A DNA stretch of 64,000 nucleotides from Gemmatimonas sp. (GTDB lineage Bacteria; Gemmatimonadota; Gemmatimonadetes; Gemmatimonadales; Gemmatimonadaceae), in contig JANYJW010000056.1 of NCBI GenBank assembly GCA_025361705.1, positions 45,359 through 109,358 of the forward strand, read 5' to 3'. The notes beneath the pieces are model-generated. The model saw nothing but the letters and a program-made list of their open reading frames with translations. It was not told where the DNA came from and did no database searches. Within the stretch, counting starts at the first letter, position 1. Each line of letters begins with the position of its first letter. Position numbers and translations under genes: made by a program. This document shows, piece by piece, positions 33,487 through 41,606 of the stretch.

Positions 33487-33491
33487 CCGGC

Positions 33492-34082
33492 ATGTGGAAT
33501 GAGCGATACGGCATGGCGGGCTATGCCTACGGCACGGCGCCCAACGACTTTCTTGCCGCGCACGCGGCGCAACTGCCGCGCGGGCGCGTGCTGTCTCTCG
33601 CCGATGGCGAGGGGCGCAACGGCGTGCATCTGGCGACGCTGGGTCACGTCGTGACGGCGGTGGACTCGTCGTCCGTGGGGCTCGACAAGGCGCAGCGCCT
33701 GGCGACCGAGCGCGGCGTGGCGATCACCACCGTGTGCGCCGACCTCGCGGAGTTTGTCATCGCGCCGTCGTCGTGGGAGGGCATCGTCTCGATCTTCTGC
33801 CACCTGCCGCCGGTGCTGCGCCGCCGCGTCTACGCGCAGGCCGTGCACGGGTTGGTGCCCGGCGGTCTGTTCGTGCTCGAGGCCTATACGCCGCACCAGT
33901 TGGTGCACGGCACGGGCGGGCCAAGCGTTGCAGAGCTGATGCCCACGCTCAGGGCCTTGCGCGAAGAGCTGGCCGGTCTCGAGTTCCTGCATGCGGTCGA
34001 GACGGAGCGCGTTGTGCGCGAAGGTGCATTGCACAACGGATTGAGCGCGGTGGTGCAGGTTGTTGCCCGGCGCCCGGTGTGA
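33492..34082 (+). CDS. Class I SAM-dependent methyltransferase
   Basis: 196 residues from ATG 33492. It opens MWNERYGMAGYAYGTAPNDFL, then the SAM-binding motif I RVLSLADGEGRNGVHLA, acidic motif II VTAVDSSSVGLDKAQ, and motif for the adenine pocket CADLAEF. The order and the phrase ADGEGRNGVHLA are characteristic of TehB/thiopurine-type small methyltransferases. The substrate cannot be inferred. No Shine-Dalgarno, and a -10-like box next to the ATG suggest a leaderless mRNA. Divergent from the hypothetical gene at 33355. Confidence 0.85.
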   Translation: MWNERYGMAGYAYGTAPNDFLAAHAAQLPRGRVLSLADGEGRNGVHLATLGHVVTAVDSSSVGLDKAQRLATERGVAITTVCADLAEFVIAPSSWEGIVSIFCHLPPVLRRRVYAQAVHGLVPGGLFVLEAYTPHQLVHGTGGPSVAELMPTLRALREELAGLEFLHAVETERVVREGALHNGLSAVVQVVARRPV

Positions 34083-34194
34083 CAGGAGCCCATGGGCCGA
34101 ATGGCGGAACTGTTGAGAACCAGTATCGTATGGGGAAGCAACGGGCGGGCCCGACGAGGCGCGCCACTCCACCCACTCACTCCTCGATGATTCC

Positions 34195-34773
34195 GTGTTC
34201 GAATCGCTGAAGTCCACCATTGGTGACCTGCTGGGCGGGCGCGTGCAGCCGGGCGACCGCCGCGCGGTCATCAACGACATGAAGCAGGCGCTGGTGCTGG
34301 CCAAGCTGGGCGTGGAAGATCTGGAGCAGGGTGTGGCGGCGACGCGCCGCAAGCTCGACGCGGAGCGTACGGGCCTCGAGACGGTCACTCGGCGCAAGGG
34401 ACTGGCGGCCGGCATCAGCGATGCGGAGACGGTGGCGATCGCCGAGAAGTACGAGGCCCAGCATCGCGAGCGGATTCCGGTGCTGGAGCGCAAGCTCGAA
34501 GCGCAGGAAGCCGAAGCGTCGCTGGCGCGCCGCGACTACGACGAGATGCTGACGCAGCTCAAGGCGGCGTCGGTGGGCGCGGGAAGTGTGGGTGCGGGCG
34601 GCGCGACGGCCGGTACGACGCGTGGCGCGACGGATGCGGAACTTGGGCTGCCTGACGACGGCGCGTTGAACGCGGAGCTCGACGCCATGCACCGGCAGCG
34701 CGCGCGCGACGACAAGGCAGCGGACGCCGACGCACGTCTGGCCGAGCTGAAGCGGCGGATGGGGCAGTCGTAG
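34195..34773 (+). CDS. PspA/IM30-like coiled-coil protein
   Basis: 192 residues from GTG 34195 (MFESLKSTIGDLLGG). Residues 20-125 are almost entirely charged helix with Ala/Glu/Arg/Lys heptads (LVLAKLGVEDLEQGVAATRRKLDAE, later ERIPVLERKLEAQEAEASLARRDYDEML), the pattern of the PspA/Vipp1 membrane-remodelling family. It lacks the usual N-terminal amphipathic helix and the final third is low-complexity Gly/Ala. Likely binds membranes or other coiled coils. The family assignment is a guess from composition and shape, not from a fixed motif. Confidence 0.5.
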   Translation: MFESLKSTIGDLLGGRVQPGDRRAVINDMKQALVLAKLGVEDLEQGVAATRRKLDAERTGLETVTRRKGLAAGISDAETVAIAEKYEAQHRERIPVLERKLEAQEAEASLARRDYDEMLTQLKAASVGAGSVGAGGATAGTTRGATDAELGLPDDGALNAELDAMHRQRARDDKAADADARLAELKRRMGQS

Positions 34774-34810
34774 CAGGGCGCGCGAGGCCTCGCGCCGCGC
34801 GCGCCGGCGT

Positions 34811-34839
34811 TTGACGAACGGCCCGCCAGCGGCTACATA
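34811..34839 (+). promoter_or_regulatory. Sigma-70-type promoter of the POT transporter gene
   Basis: TTGACG (34811-34816) and TACATA (34834-34839) are separated by exactly 17 bases. The predicted transcript start is near 34846, leaving a leader of about 75 bases with GGAG at 34910-34913 before ATG 34921. Confidence 0.75.
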
Positions 34840-34854
34840 AAGCCATCTGCGAAC

Positions 34855-34870
34855 GCCCGGAATTCCGGGC
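34855..34870. promoter_or_regulatory. 16-bp perfect palindrome just after the promoter
   Basis: GCCCGGAATTCCGGGC is a perfect palindrome about 10 bases downstream of the predicted transcript start. It could be an operator, where a bound repressor would block elongation, or an mRNA hairpin. Confidence 0.5.
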
Positions 34871-34920
34871 ACGCGGTCTTCTTGTCAATCAACGCCCTTC
34901 CCATCTTCTGGAGAAGACGC

Positions 34921-36432
34921 ATGAGTGGTGCAGCCGAGACGAACCGGGACGGCACGGCCATCCCCGAGTTCAAGCAGGTAATGGGGCATCCCGCCCCGCT
35001 GTGGATGCTGTTCATGTCGGAGTTCTGGGAGCGCTTCGCGTTTTACGGCATCCGGTGGGCGCTGGTGCTGTACATCGTGGCGCAGTTCCACGGGGGTTCG
35101 GCGAGCGGCCAGGCCGAGGCGAACCTGACCTACGGATCGTACCTCGCATTGGTCTATGCGGTGGCGATCTTCGGCGGCTATGTCGCTGACAAGGTGATCG
35201 GGTACCAGCGGTCCATCCTGACGGGCGCCGTCTTCATGGCGGTCGGCCTCTTTCTGATCTGCCTGCCCGACCCGACGATCTTCAAGCTTGGCCTGTCCAC
35301 CATCGTGGTGGGCAACGGCATGTTCAAGCCGAACATCTCGACGATCGTCGGCAAGTGCTACTCGGCGGGCGATGAGCGCCGCGACTCCGGGTTCACGATC
35401 TTCTACATGGGCATCAATGCCGGCGCGTTCCTGTCGCCGCTGCTCACGAGCTGGTTGGCCGAGAACATGTTCGGCACCGATGCGATGCCGGCGTACAAGG
35501 TGGTCTTTCTGACGGCGGGCGTCGGCATGCTGATCAGCCTGGTGTGGTTCTACATCGGTCGCCGCCAGCTGCAGGGCATCGGTGCGCCGCTGGCGGACCA
35601 GCAGAGCCGGATGCGCGTGGTGTACGTGGCGTTGGGCGCCGTGCTCGCCGTGCCGGTGGTGTTCATGCTGCTCTCCGCGGGCGCCAAGAACCTGCAGGGC
35701 GTGCTCACGGTGATGTTCGTCGGCCTGTCGGTGATGCTCATGATCGAGGGCATTCGTGACGGCGCCGTGGCGCGCGACAAGACCATCGCCATGCTGTTGA
35801 TCTTCGTGTTCAACATCATGTTCTGGATGTTCTTCGAGCAGGCGGGCAGTTCGTTCACGTTCCTGGCCAACGAGATTGTCAACCGGAAGCTCGGCGGCTG
35901 GACCTTCCCGACCGGGTGGTTCCAGAGCGTGAATGCAGTGGCGATCATCGGGTTTGCGCCGATCGTGGCGTGGGTCTGGGTGGCGCTCGCGAAGGTGAAT
36001 GCCAACCCGTCCATTCCGCGGAAGTTCGGGCTTGGCCTGATCTTCAACGGCCTGGCGTTCCTGCTGCTGATGTTCGCGCTGTCGAGCCTCGTCAATCCGG
36101 CCGACAACAAGATCCCGTTCTGGACGCTGGTGGCGGTCTACCTGATCCAGTCGGTGGGCGAGCTCTGCCTGTCGCCGATCGGCCTGTCGATGGTAACCAA
36201 GCTTGCGCCGGTACGCCTGGTGGGTCTGGGCATGGGCGGCTGGTTCCTCTCGACCGGCATCGGCAACAACCTGTCGGGCATCTTCGCCAGCGTGGTGAGC
36301 GGCGAGAAGGGCATGACGACGGCGTCGGCGCTGAGCGGCTACACGTTCGGCTTCTGGGCGCTGACGATCGCGGGCGCGATCCTGCTGCTCGCGGCGCCGC
36401 GGGTGCAGAAACTGATGCACGGGGTGAAGTAG
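34921..36432 (+). CDS. Proton-dependent oligopeptide transporter (POT/PTR family)
   Basis: 503 residues from ATG 34921, with GGAG at 34910-34913. Fourteen predicted membrane helices. The family's ExxER proton-coupling motif is EFWERF near residue 35, followed by the usual GGYVADKVIGYQRSILTGA loop and the PTR2 signature-type FYMGINAGAFLSPLLTSWL. A late segment LCLSPIGLSMVTKLAP matches the conserved POT signature near helix 10. It imports di- and tripeptides with protons at the inner membrane. A good promoter and a palindrome lie upstream, so expression may be regulated. A UUCG hairpin follows. Confidence 0.93.
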   Translation: MSGAAETNRDGTAIPEFKQVMGHPAPLWMLFMSEFWERFAFYGIRWALVLYIVAQFHGGSASGQAEANLTYGSYLALVYAVAIFGGYVADKVIGYQRSILTGAVFMAVGLFLICLPDPTIFKLGLSTIVVGNGMFKPNISTIVGKCYSAGDERRDSGFTIFYMGINAGAFLSPLLTSWLAENMFGTDAMPAYKVVFLTAGVGMLISLVWFYIGRRQLQGIGAPLADQQSRMRVVYVALGAVLAVPVVFMLLSAGAKNLQGVLTVMFVGLSVMLMIEGIRDGAVARDKTIAMLLIFVFNIMFWMFFEQAGSSFTFLANEIVNRKLGGWTFPTGWFQSVNAVAIIGFAPIVAWVWVALAKVNANPSIPRKFGLGLIFNGLAFLLLMFALSSLVNPADNKIPFWTLVAVYLIQSVGELCLSPIGLSMVTKLAPVRLVGLGMGGWFLSTGIGNNLSGIFASVVSGEKGMTTASALSGYTFGFWALTIAGAILLLAAPRVQKLMHGVK

Positions 36433-36512
36433 GGATTCACGCTTCGGCGAGAGACGGTGGACAGTAGACGGCAGACCATACTGCCGGGCATCGTCCCTTC
36501 GAACGCACGGAC

Positions 36513-36540
36513 AGAACGGCGGCCTTCGGGCCGCCGTTCT
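36513..36540. terminator. UUCG-capped hairpin between convergent genes
   Basis: A perfect 12-bp GC-rich stem (36513-36524 with 36529-36540) is closed by a TTCG tetraloop, the most stable loop type. It lies between the POT gene and the ABC transporter genes. There is no T run, so it may act as a bidirectional stop or mRNA end-protector. Confidence 0.75.
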
Positions 36541-36544
36541 GCGT

Positions 36545-37315
36545 TCACCACGGGATCTTCGGGATTGCCGCGAGCAGTGCCTGCGCTTCGGGAGACGCGG
36601 GTGCGCTGAAGAGCGTCGCGGTCTCCGCGGTTTCCACAATGCGGCCGGCGTGCATCACGGCGACGCGCGTCGCGATGCGTTCCACGGCGGCGAGGTCGTG
36701 GGCGATGAACAGGTAGGTGAGCCCGCGCGCCGCCTGCAGGCGGGCCAGCAGTTCAAGCACCTGACGACGGACGAGGACATCGAGTGCAGACACCGCCTCG
36801 TCGAGCACGAGAAACTCGGGCTCCACGGCCAGCGCGCGCGCAATGGCGATGCGCTGGCGTTCGCCACCGGAGAACTCGTGCGGAAATCGACCGACGTCAG
36901 CGGCCGAGAGCCCGACCTCCTCGAGCAGGTGCGTCACGCGCAGGTCGCCCTTGGCGTGCGATGCCAGTCGATGAATGGCGATGCCCTCGCGCACGATGTC
37001 GCCGACGCGCATGCGGGGGTCGAGCGACGCCTTGGGATCCTGGAAGACCACCTGTGCGCGGCGGCGGAAGCGGCGCAGGGCATCGCCCGCGAGCGTGGAG
37101 ATGTCGGTGCCGTCAAAGCGCATGGTGCCCGCTGCGGGTTCGACCAGCCGCAGGATGGCGCGGCCCACGCTGGTCTTGCCGCTGCCCGATTCGCCGACGA
37201 GCGCCAGCGTCTCGCCGCGCGCGATGGTGAGCGAGACGCCGTCCACGGCAGCGGGATGCGCGTTGCCTGCGCCGTAGTCGACCACGAGGTCGCGGATGTC
37301 GAGCAGGGCGGTCAT
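36545..37315 (-). CDS. dppF: Peptide ABC transporter ATPase (DppF/OppF type)
   Basis: 256 residues from ATG 37315, overlapping the DppD-like stop as ATGA. Walker A GESGSGKT, Q-loop FQDPKASLDPRM, signature FSGGERQRIAIARAL, Walker B FLVLDEAVSALD and the H-switch FIAHDLAAV are all intact. The Q-loop phrase QDPKASLDPR is typical of the F-type ATPase of oligopeptide/dipeptide importers. It pairs with the DppD-like ATPase to drive DppB/DppC. The short C-terminal extension lacks the Cys-rich oligopeptide motif. Last gene of the operon. Confidence 0.93.
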   Translation of the reverse strand: MTALLDIRDLVVDYGAGNAHPAAVDGVSLTIARGETLALVGESGSGKTSVGRAILRLVEPAAGTMRFDGTDISTLAGDALRRFRRRAQVVFQDPKASLDPRMRVGDIVREGIAIHRLASHAKGDLRVTHLLEEVGLSAADVGRFPHEFSGGERQRIAIARALAVEPEFLVLDEAVSALDVLVRRQVLELLARLQAARGLTYLFIAHDLAAVERIATRVAVMHAGRIVETAETATLFSAPASPEAQALLAAIPKIPW

Positions 37316-38100
37316 GCGCGACGCTCCGCCGGACGCACCGTGTCGACCAGCGCCCGGGCGTGCGGATGCACGGGCGCGGCAAGCAGCTGTGGCGTGGGGG
37401 CATCTTCGACGATGCGGCCGCCGTGCAGCACGAGCAGGCGGCGGCAGGTGGTGGCGAGCACGCCGAGGTCATGGCTCACGAGAAGCAGCGCCATGCCCCG
37501 TGCGCGCTGCTGCTCGCGGAGCAGCTGCAGCACTTGCGCCTGCACGGTGACGTCGAGCGCCGATGTCGGTTCGTCGGCGATCAGCAGTGCGGGGTCGAGC
37601 AGCAGCGCCATGGCAAGGAGCACGCGCTGGCGCTCGCCGCCCGAGAGCTGGTGCGGAAAGCGCTGCGCACGCTCGCCGGGGTCGGTCAGGCCGGTGCGGC
37701 CGAGCAGGTCGATGGCGCTGCGCATGGCGCGCGCGGCGTCGTGCTCCCCATGCGCCGTGGCCACCTCGGCAACCTGTGCGCCGACCCGCTGGCGGGGATT
37801 GAGCGCGGTGAGCGGCTCCTGAAAGACCATGGCGCATCGACGGCCGCGCACGGCGCAGAGCGCTGCGTGGTTGAGAGTGCGCAGGTCGTGGCCCTCAAAC
37901 TCCACGCGCCCACGTGCGCGCAGCGCCGGCGGCAGCAGGTTGAGCAGTGCGAGCGCGAGCGTGGTCTTGCCGCTGCCGCTCGTGCCGAGCACGCCGACCG
38001 TCTCGCCGGCGTCGAGCGTCAGGTGGACGCCCCGGAGGATGGACCGTCCCTCGCCGGGCGCGTCGACGTGCAGGTCTTGCACCGAGAGCAGCGGATTCAC
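37312..38100 (-). CDS. dppD: Peptide ABC transporter ATPase (DppD/OppD type)
   Basis: 262 residues from GTG 38100, overlapping the DppC-like stop as GTGA. Walker A GTSGSGKT, Q-loop FQEPLTALNPRQRVG, signature LSGGERQRVLLAMAL, Walker B LLIADEPTSALD, H-switch VSHDLGV. QEPLTALNP and the D-loop ALDVTVQAQVL are the usual marks of the D-type ATPase. Shorter than E. coli DppD because the C-terminal metal-cluster extension is missing. Works as a heterodimer with the DppF-like protein. Confidence 0.93.
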   Translation of the reverse strand: MNPLLSVQDLHVDAPGEGRSILRGVHLTLDAGETVGVLGTSGSGKTTLALALLNLLPPALRARGRVEFEGHDLRTLNHAALCAVRGRRCAMVFQEPLTALNPRQRVGAQVAEVATAHGEHDAARAMRSAIDLLGRTGLTDPGERAQRFPHQLSGGERQRVLLAMALLLDPALLIADEPTSALDVTVQAQVLQLLREQQRARGMALLLVSHDLGVLATTCRRLLVLHGGRIVEDAPTPQLLAAPVHPHARALVDTVRPAERRA

Positions 38101-38942
38101 GATGGGCGCCCTTCGCCGGCGATGGCCACCCGCAGACGATCGGCCAGCACGAGCGCCGAACCGACCGTGAGTGTGATGGCGGCCATTGGAAAGACGACGA
38201 GCCACCACGCCGTGGTGAGGTAGTCGGAGCCATCGAGCAGGATGTTGCCCCAGCTGGGCAGCGGCGGTTGGATGCCGAGGCCAACGAAACTCAGCGCCGC
38301 CTCGAGCGGAATCACCGCGGCGAGGGCGAGCGCGGCGGCCACGGCGACCTGCGGGGCAACCGCCGGCAGCAGATGCCGCCAGACGATGCGCCAGCGCGAG
38401 GCGCCGAGGGCGCGCGCGGCGGTGACGTACTCGCGCTGCTGATGGTCGCGCACTTCGGCGCGCACGATGCGCGCGGTGGTGAGCCAACCGCTGCCGCCGA
38501 TGAGCACCACAAGCCACCACGGCGACAGCGCGCCGAACGTGGCCACGAGGGCGATGACGACCAGCAGGCGCGGCATGGCGATGAGGACATCGACCAGTGC
38601 CGAGACCACACCATCGACCCAGCCGCCGAGCACGGCGGCCAGCGCCCCCAGCGTGGTGCCGAGCGTGACGGAGAGGAGCATCGCACCGGCAGCGACGCCC
38701 AGGGAGATGCGCGCACCGTGCAGGACGCGGCTGCATACGTCGCGCGAAAACGGGTCGGTGCCAAATGGATGCTGCCACGACGGCGCGGCGAGACGCAACG
38801 CGACGGGGTCGGGCTGCGCCGTCGGGTCGTAGCCGGCGATCCACGGCGCCAGCACGGCGGCAAGGGCCGCCGCGCCGAGCACGCCAGCTGCCGCGCGCGC
38901 GGTGCGGTCGGCGAGAAGCCGCCGCCAGGTGTGCCCGGCCAT
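38097..38942 (-). CDS. dppC: Peptide ABC transporter permease (DppC type)
   Basis: 281 residues from ATG 38942, sharing one base with the DppB-like stop (TGATG). The N-terminal membrane segment is followed by the DppC family phrase HPFGTDPFSRDVCSRVLHGARISLGVA, then four to five more helices, and the EAA loop in EYVTAARALGASRWRIVWRHLLPA, which docks on the ATPases. Typical length is near 300, so it is complete. Inner-membrane half of the importer. Confidence 0.93.
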   Translation of the reverse strand: MAGHTWRRLLADRTARAAAGVLGAAALAAVLAPWIAGYDPTAQPDPVALRLAAPSWQHPFGTDPFSRDVCSRVLHGARISLGVAAGAMLLSVTLGTTLGALAAVLGGWVDGVVSALVDVLIAMPRLLVVIALVATFGALSPWWLVVLIGGSGWLTTARIVRAEVRDHQQREYVTAARALGASRWRIVWRHLLPAVAPQVAVAAALALAAVIPLEAALSFVGLGIQPPLPSWGNILLDGSDYLTTAWWLVVFPMAAITLTVGSALVLADRLRVAIAGEGRPS

Positions 38943-39916
38943 CACGGTATCCTCGCGCGGCGCGGCGCGACGGACTCCGCCACGACGTCGGTGAGGGCGC
39001 GCGCGACGACCGCCACCACCGTGGCGAGGAGCACCGCGGCGAGAACGAGCGGATAGTCGCGGGCGAGCAGGGCGTCGAATAGCGTGAGCCCCATGCCCGG
39101 CCAGCCAAAGATGCGCTCGATGAGCACGGCACCGCCGATGAGCGACGGCAGCGCGAGCCCGAGCAGCGCGAGCACGGGTCCGATGGCATTGGGGAGGGCG
39201 TGATGCCAAAGGACGCGCCACTCGCCGAGTCCCTTGGCGCGCGCCGTGCGGATGTAGTCCTCGCCCAGCACGCCCAGCAGTGCCGCGCGCTGATGACGCG
39301 CGACGCGCGCGGCCACGCCGACGGCGAGCACGACGGCCGGCAGGGCGAGGTGCCAGAGCAGGTCGAGCGCGCGTTCCCATGCGGGCCACGTCGCCGTGTC
39401 GCCAAGGCTGGCGATTCCGGCCACGGGGAATAATCGCCAGCGCGCACCGAGCCACGTCATGGCGAGCAGGCCAAGCAGGAACTCGGGCATCGCCACGCCG
39501 CCGAGCGTGAGCGCACCGAGCAGGCGGTCGGGCCAGCGCCGATGATGGCGCGCCTGGACGAGTCCCACGAGGATGCCGGCGGCGAAACCGAGAGCGAGCG
39601 CGACGCCCACGAGGAGCAGCGTGCGCGGCACGGCATCGGCCACGACGTCGGCCACGGGGCGATGGCGCGAGGCGGCGTATCCCAGTTCGCCGTGCGCGAG
39701 CGCGCCGATCCATCGAACGAAGCGCTCTGCGGGCGGCAGGTCAAAGCCATAGCGTGCGCGCCACTCCATGCGCACGCTGGGCGGCACATTGGTGCCGTCG
39801 AGCGCCGCGGCAAACGGGTCGCCCGGTGCGAACTGCAGGAGAACGAAGACGGCGGTCGCGACGACCGCGAGGACGGCCGCGGCCTGCAGCAGCCGAACGA
39901 CGATGCGGCGCGTCAC
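38942..39916 (-). CDS. dppB: Peptide ABC transporter permease (DppB type)
   Basis: 324 residues from GTG 39916. N-terminal helix VVRLLQAAAVLAVVATAVFVLLQFAPGDPF is the typical DppB opening. Six helices in all; the EAA loop is YIRTARAKGLGEWRVLWHHALPNAI, and the later ERIFGWPGMGLTLFDALLARDYPLV is characteristic of the family. Three bases separate it from the binding-protein gene. Confidence 0.93.
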   Translation of the reverse strand: MTRRIVVRLLQAAAVLAVVATAVFVLLQFAPGDPFAAALDGTNVPPSVRMEWRARYGFDLPPAERFVRWIGALAHGELGYAASRHRPVADVVADAVPRTLLLVGVALALGFAAGILVGLVQARHHRRWPDRLLGALTLGGVAMPEFLLGLLAMTWLGARWRLFPVAGIASLGDTATWPAWERALDLLWHLALPAVVLAVGVAARVARHQRAALLGVLGEDYIRTARAKGLGEWRVLWHHALPNAIGPVLALLGLALPSLIGGAVLIERIFGWPGMGLTLFDALLARDYPLVLAAVLLATVVAVVARALTDVVAESVAPRRARIP

Positions 39917-39919
39917 GCC

Positions 39920-41581
39920 TCAGCGCGGGACAGCGGCGCGGCGGTCACGCGGCAGGCGCTGGGCCGGGTCGATGGACCAGCGGGCCACGCCGGACCACCA
40001 CGCGTCGGGGCGAATCGCGCCGGTGGTCAGCCGTCGATGGAGGCCGGCGAAGATGCGTGGCTCGTACAGCCAGATGGCGGGCGCGTCGTCGATGGCGGTC
40101 TGGTAGGCCGACCGGAAATGTGCACGCACCGACGCCGTGTCCGATGCGGCGAGCGCGCTGTCCACCTGCACGTCGAATGCGGCGTTGCTCCAGCGCCCCC
40201 AATTCAGCGCGCCGCGTCCGGGCGCGCTGGTGCCCCACAGGTCGCGGACGCCGCGCGGGCTCGGGCTGGCGCGCACGCCGCCGACCATGGCATCAAACGC
40301 GCCACGATGCGCTCGGTCGAGAAAGGCGTTGAAGTCGACTTGTTCGATGGTGACCTGCACCCCGGCCGCCTTGAACTGCGCCTGCAGCAGCACGGCCGCT
40401 GCCTGCCGGGTGCGGCTGGACGCGGGGGCAAGCAGCGCAAACGCCAGCGCCTGGCCGGCGCGTTCGCGCATGCCGTCGCCGCCGCGACGGCGCCATCCCA
40501 GCGAGTCGAGGGCGCGCGCAGCGCCGGCGACGTCAAACGGAATGCCGGTGAGCGTGGTGTCAGCCGTCCACTGCGTCCGTGAGAACGGGCCGATGGCTGG
40601 CCGCGCCAGCGAGTCGAACACGCTGCGCACCACCGTTGCGCGATCCACCGCCATGGTGAGCGCGCGGCGCAGGGCGCGGTCGCCGAAGAGCGGATGCAGC
40701 CGGCCGGCGTCGCGCGCATCGCGGATGTTGAACTGCACGAACGCATAGTCAAAGCCGCCGAACGCCTGCGCCCGCACGCGCCCATCGGCGGGCAGCTGCG
40801 CAAAGTCGGTCGGCGAGAGCTGTTCGAGAAAATCGGCCTCGCCCGACAGGAGGCGTGCAGCCACGGTGGCGCCCTGCGCGGCCACCGCGAACACGACACC
40901 GTCAAGCGTCGGACGCCCGCCGTAGTACGTCTCGTTGGCCGCGAGCTCCAACTGCACGCGCGGGGTCCACGAGACAAAGCGGAACGGGCCGCTGCCGACG
41001 GGCGCACGCATCTCGGGGGCGTCGTGGAGTGCCGAATCGGGCAACGCCGCCAAGCGGTGCGCCGGCAGAGGAATGAGCGTGTAGACGAGGGCGAAAAACT
41101 GCTCGGGCGTGCGCTCTCGAAAGTGGACACGGGCGGTGAGCGAGTCGGGCGTCGAGATGGAATCGATGGTGGCCAGCGCGTTGCGCTGTGCGGCGCCCAC
41201 CGCGCTGTCGGTCCAGACGCGGAACGCGTATTGCACGTCGCGCGCCGTGACCGCGCGGCCGTCGTGCCACCGCGCGCGCGCGTCGAGGTGGAACGCGATG
41301 GTCAGCGAGTCGGCGGACCACTCCCACCGCGAGGCAAGCTTCGGCACGAAGCCGCCGTCGCCGATGGTGTTCAGTCCCGGGCCGATGTCGGCGAGCTTGT
41401 CGTACAGGAGCTCGGTGACCGCACGTCCCTGATTGCCGACGGTGAGCGGCGGAAAGAGCGTTTCGGCGTCGGCCCCGGCGGAGACCACGAGGATCCCGCC
41501 GGGCGACGCGGCATCACCTCCGCGGCAGGCGGCCAGACAGCACAGGGCAATGGCGAGGCGTCGCGGAGTCAGGAGATGCAC
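39920..41581 (-). CDS. dppA: Peptide ABC transporter substrate-binding lipoprotein (DppA/OppA type)
   Basis: 553 residues from GTG 41581. The lipobox is CCLAAC with Cys19. The mature part follows SBP family 5: a GAD-AETLFPP opening, YDKLADIGPG, then WHDGRAVTARDVQYAFRVW, GPFRFVSWTPR, and the long central domain with ALRRALTMAVDRATVV. It is anchored to a membrane and delivers peptides (or other ligands of this family such as nickel or opines) to DppB/DppC. Encoded 25 bases after the lipoate ligase-like gene. Confidence 0.92.
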   Translation of the reverse strand: MHLLTPRRLAIALCCLAACRGGDAASPGGILVVSAGADAETLFPPLTVGNQGRAVTELLYDKLADIGPGLNTIGDGGFVPKLASRWEWSADSLTIAFHLDARARWHDGRAVTARDVQYAFRVWTDSAVGAAQRNALATIDSISTPDSLTARVHFRERTPEQFFALVYTLIPLPAHRLAALPDSALHDAPEMRAPVGSGPFRFVSWTPRVQLELAANETYYGGRPTLDGVVFAVAAQGATVAARLLSGEADFLEQLSPTDFAQLPADGRVRAQAFGGFDYAFVQFNIRDARDAGRLHPLFGDRALRRALTMAVDRATVVRSVFDSLARPAIGPFSRTQWTADTTLTGIPFDVAGAARALDSLGWRRRGGDGMRERAGQALAFALLAPASSRTRQAAAVLLQAQFKAAGVQVTIEQVDFNAFLDRAHRGAFDAMVGGVRASPSPRGVRDLWGTSAPGRGALNWGRWSNAAFDVQVDSALAASDTASVRAHFRSAYQTAIDDAPAIWLYEPRIFAGLHRRLTTGAIRPDAWWSGVARWSIDPAQRLPRDRRAAVPR

Positions 41582-41606
41582 GGCGGGATACGATAGAGGA
41601 CAGGAC

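Noticed and set aside
34099..34213. tRNA-like stretch with GGCGGAACTGTTGA and a GTTCGAATC T-loop-like word
   Set aside because: The ends do not pair as an acceptor stem, the anticodon arm is missing, and GTGTTCGAATC is the start of the PspA-like coding sequence.
34775..34800. Terminator at GGCGCGCGAGGCCTCGCGCC after the PspA-like gene
   Set aside because: The palindrome has no room for a loop, has a mispaired outer end and no T tract, so I did not list it.
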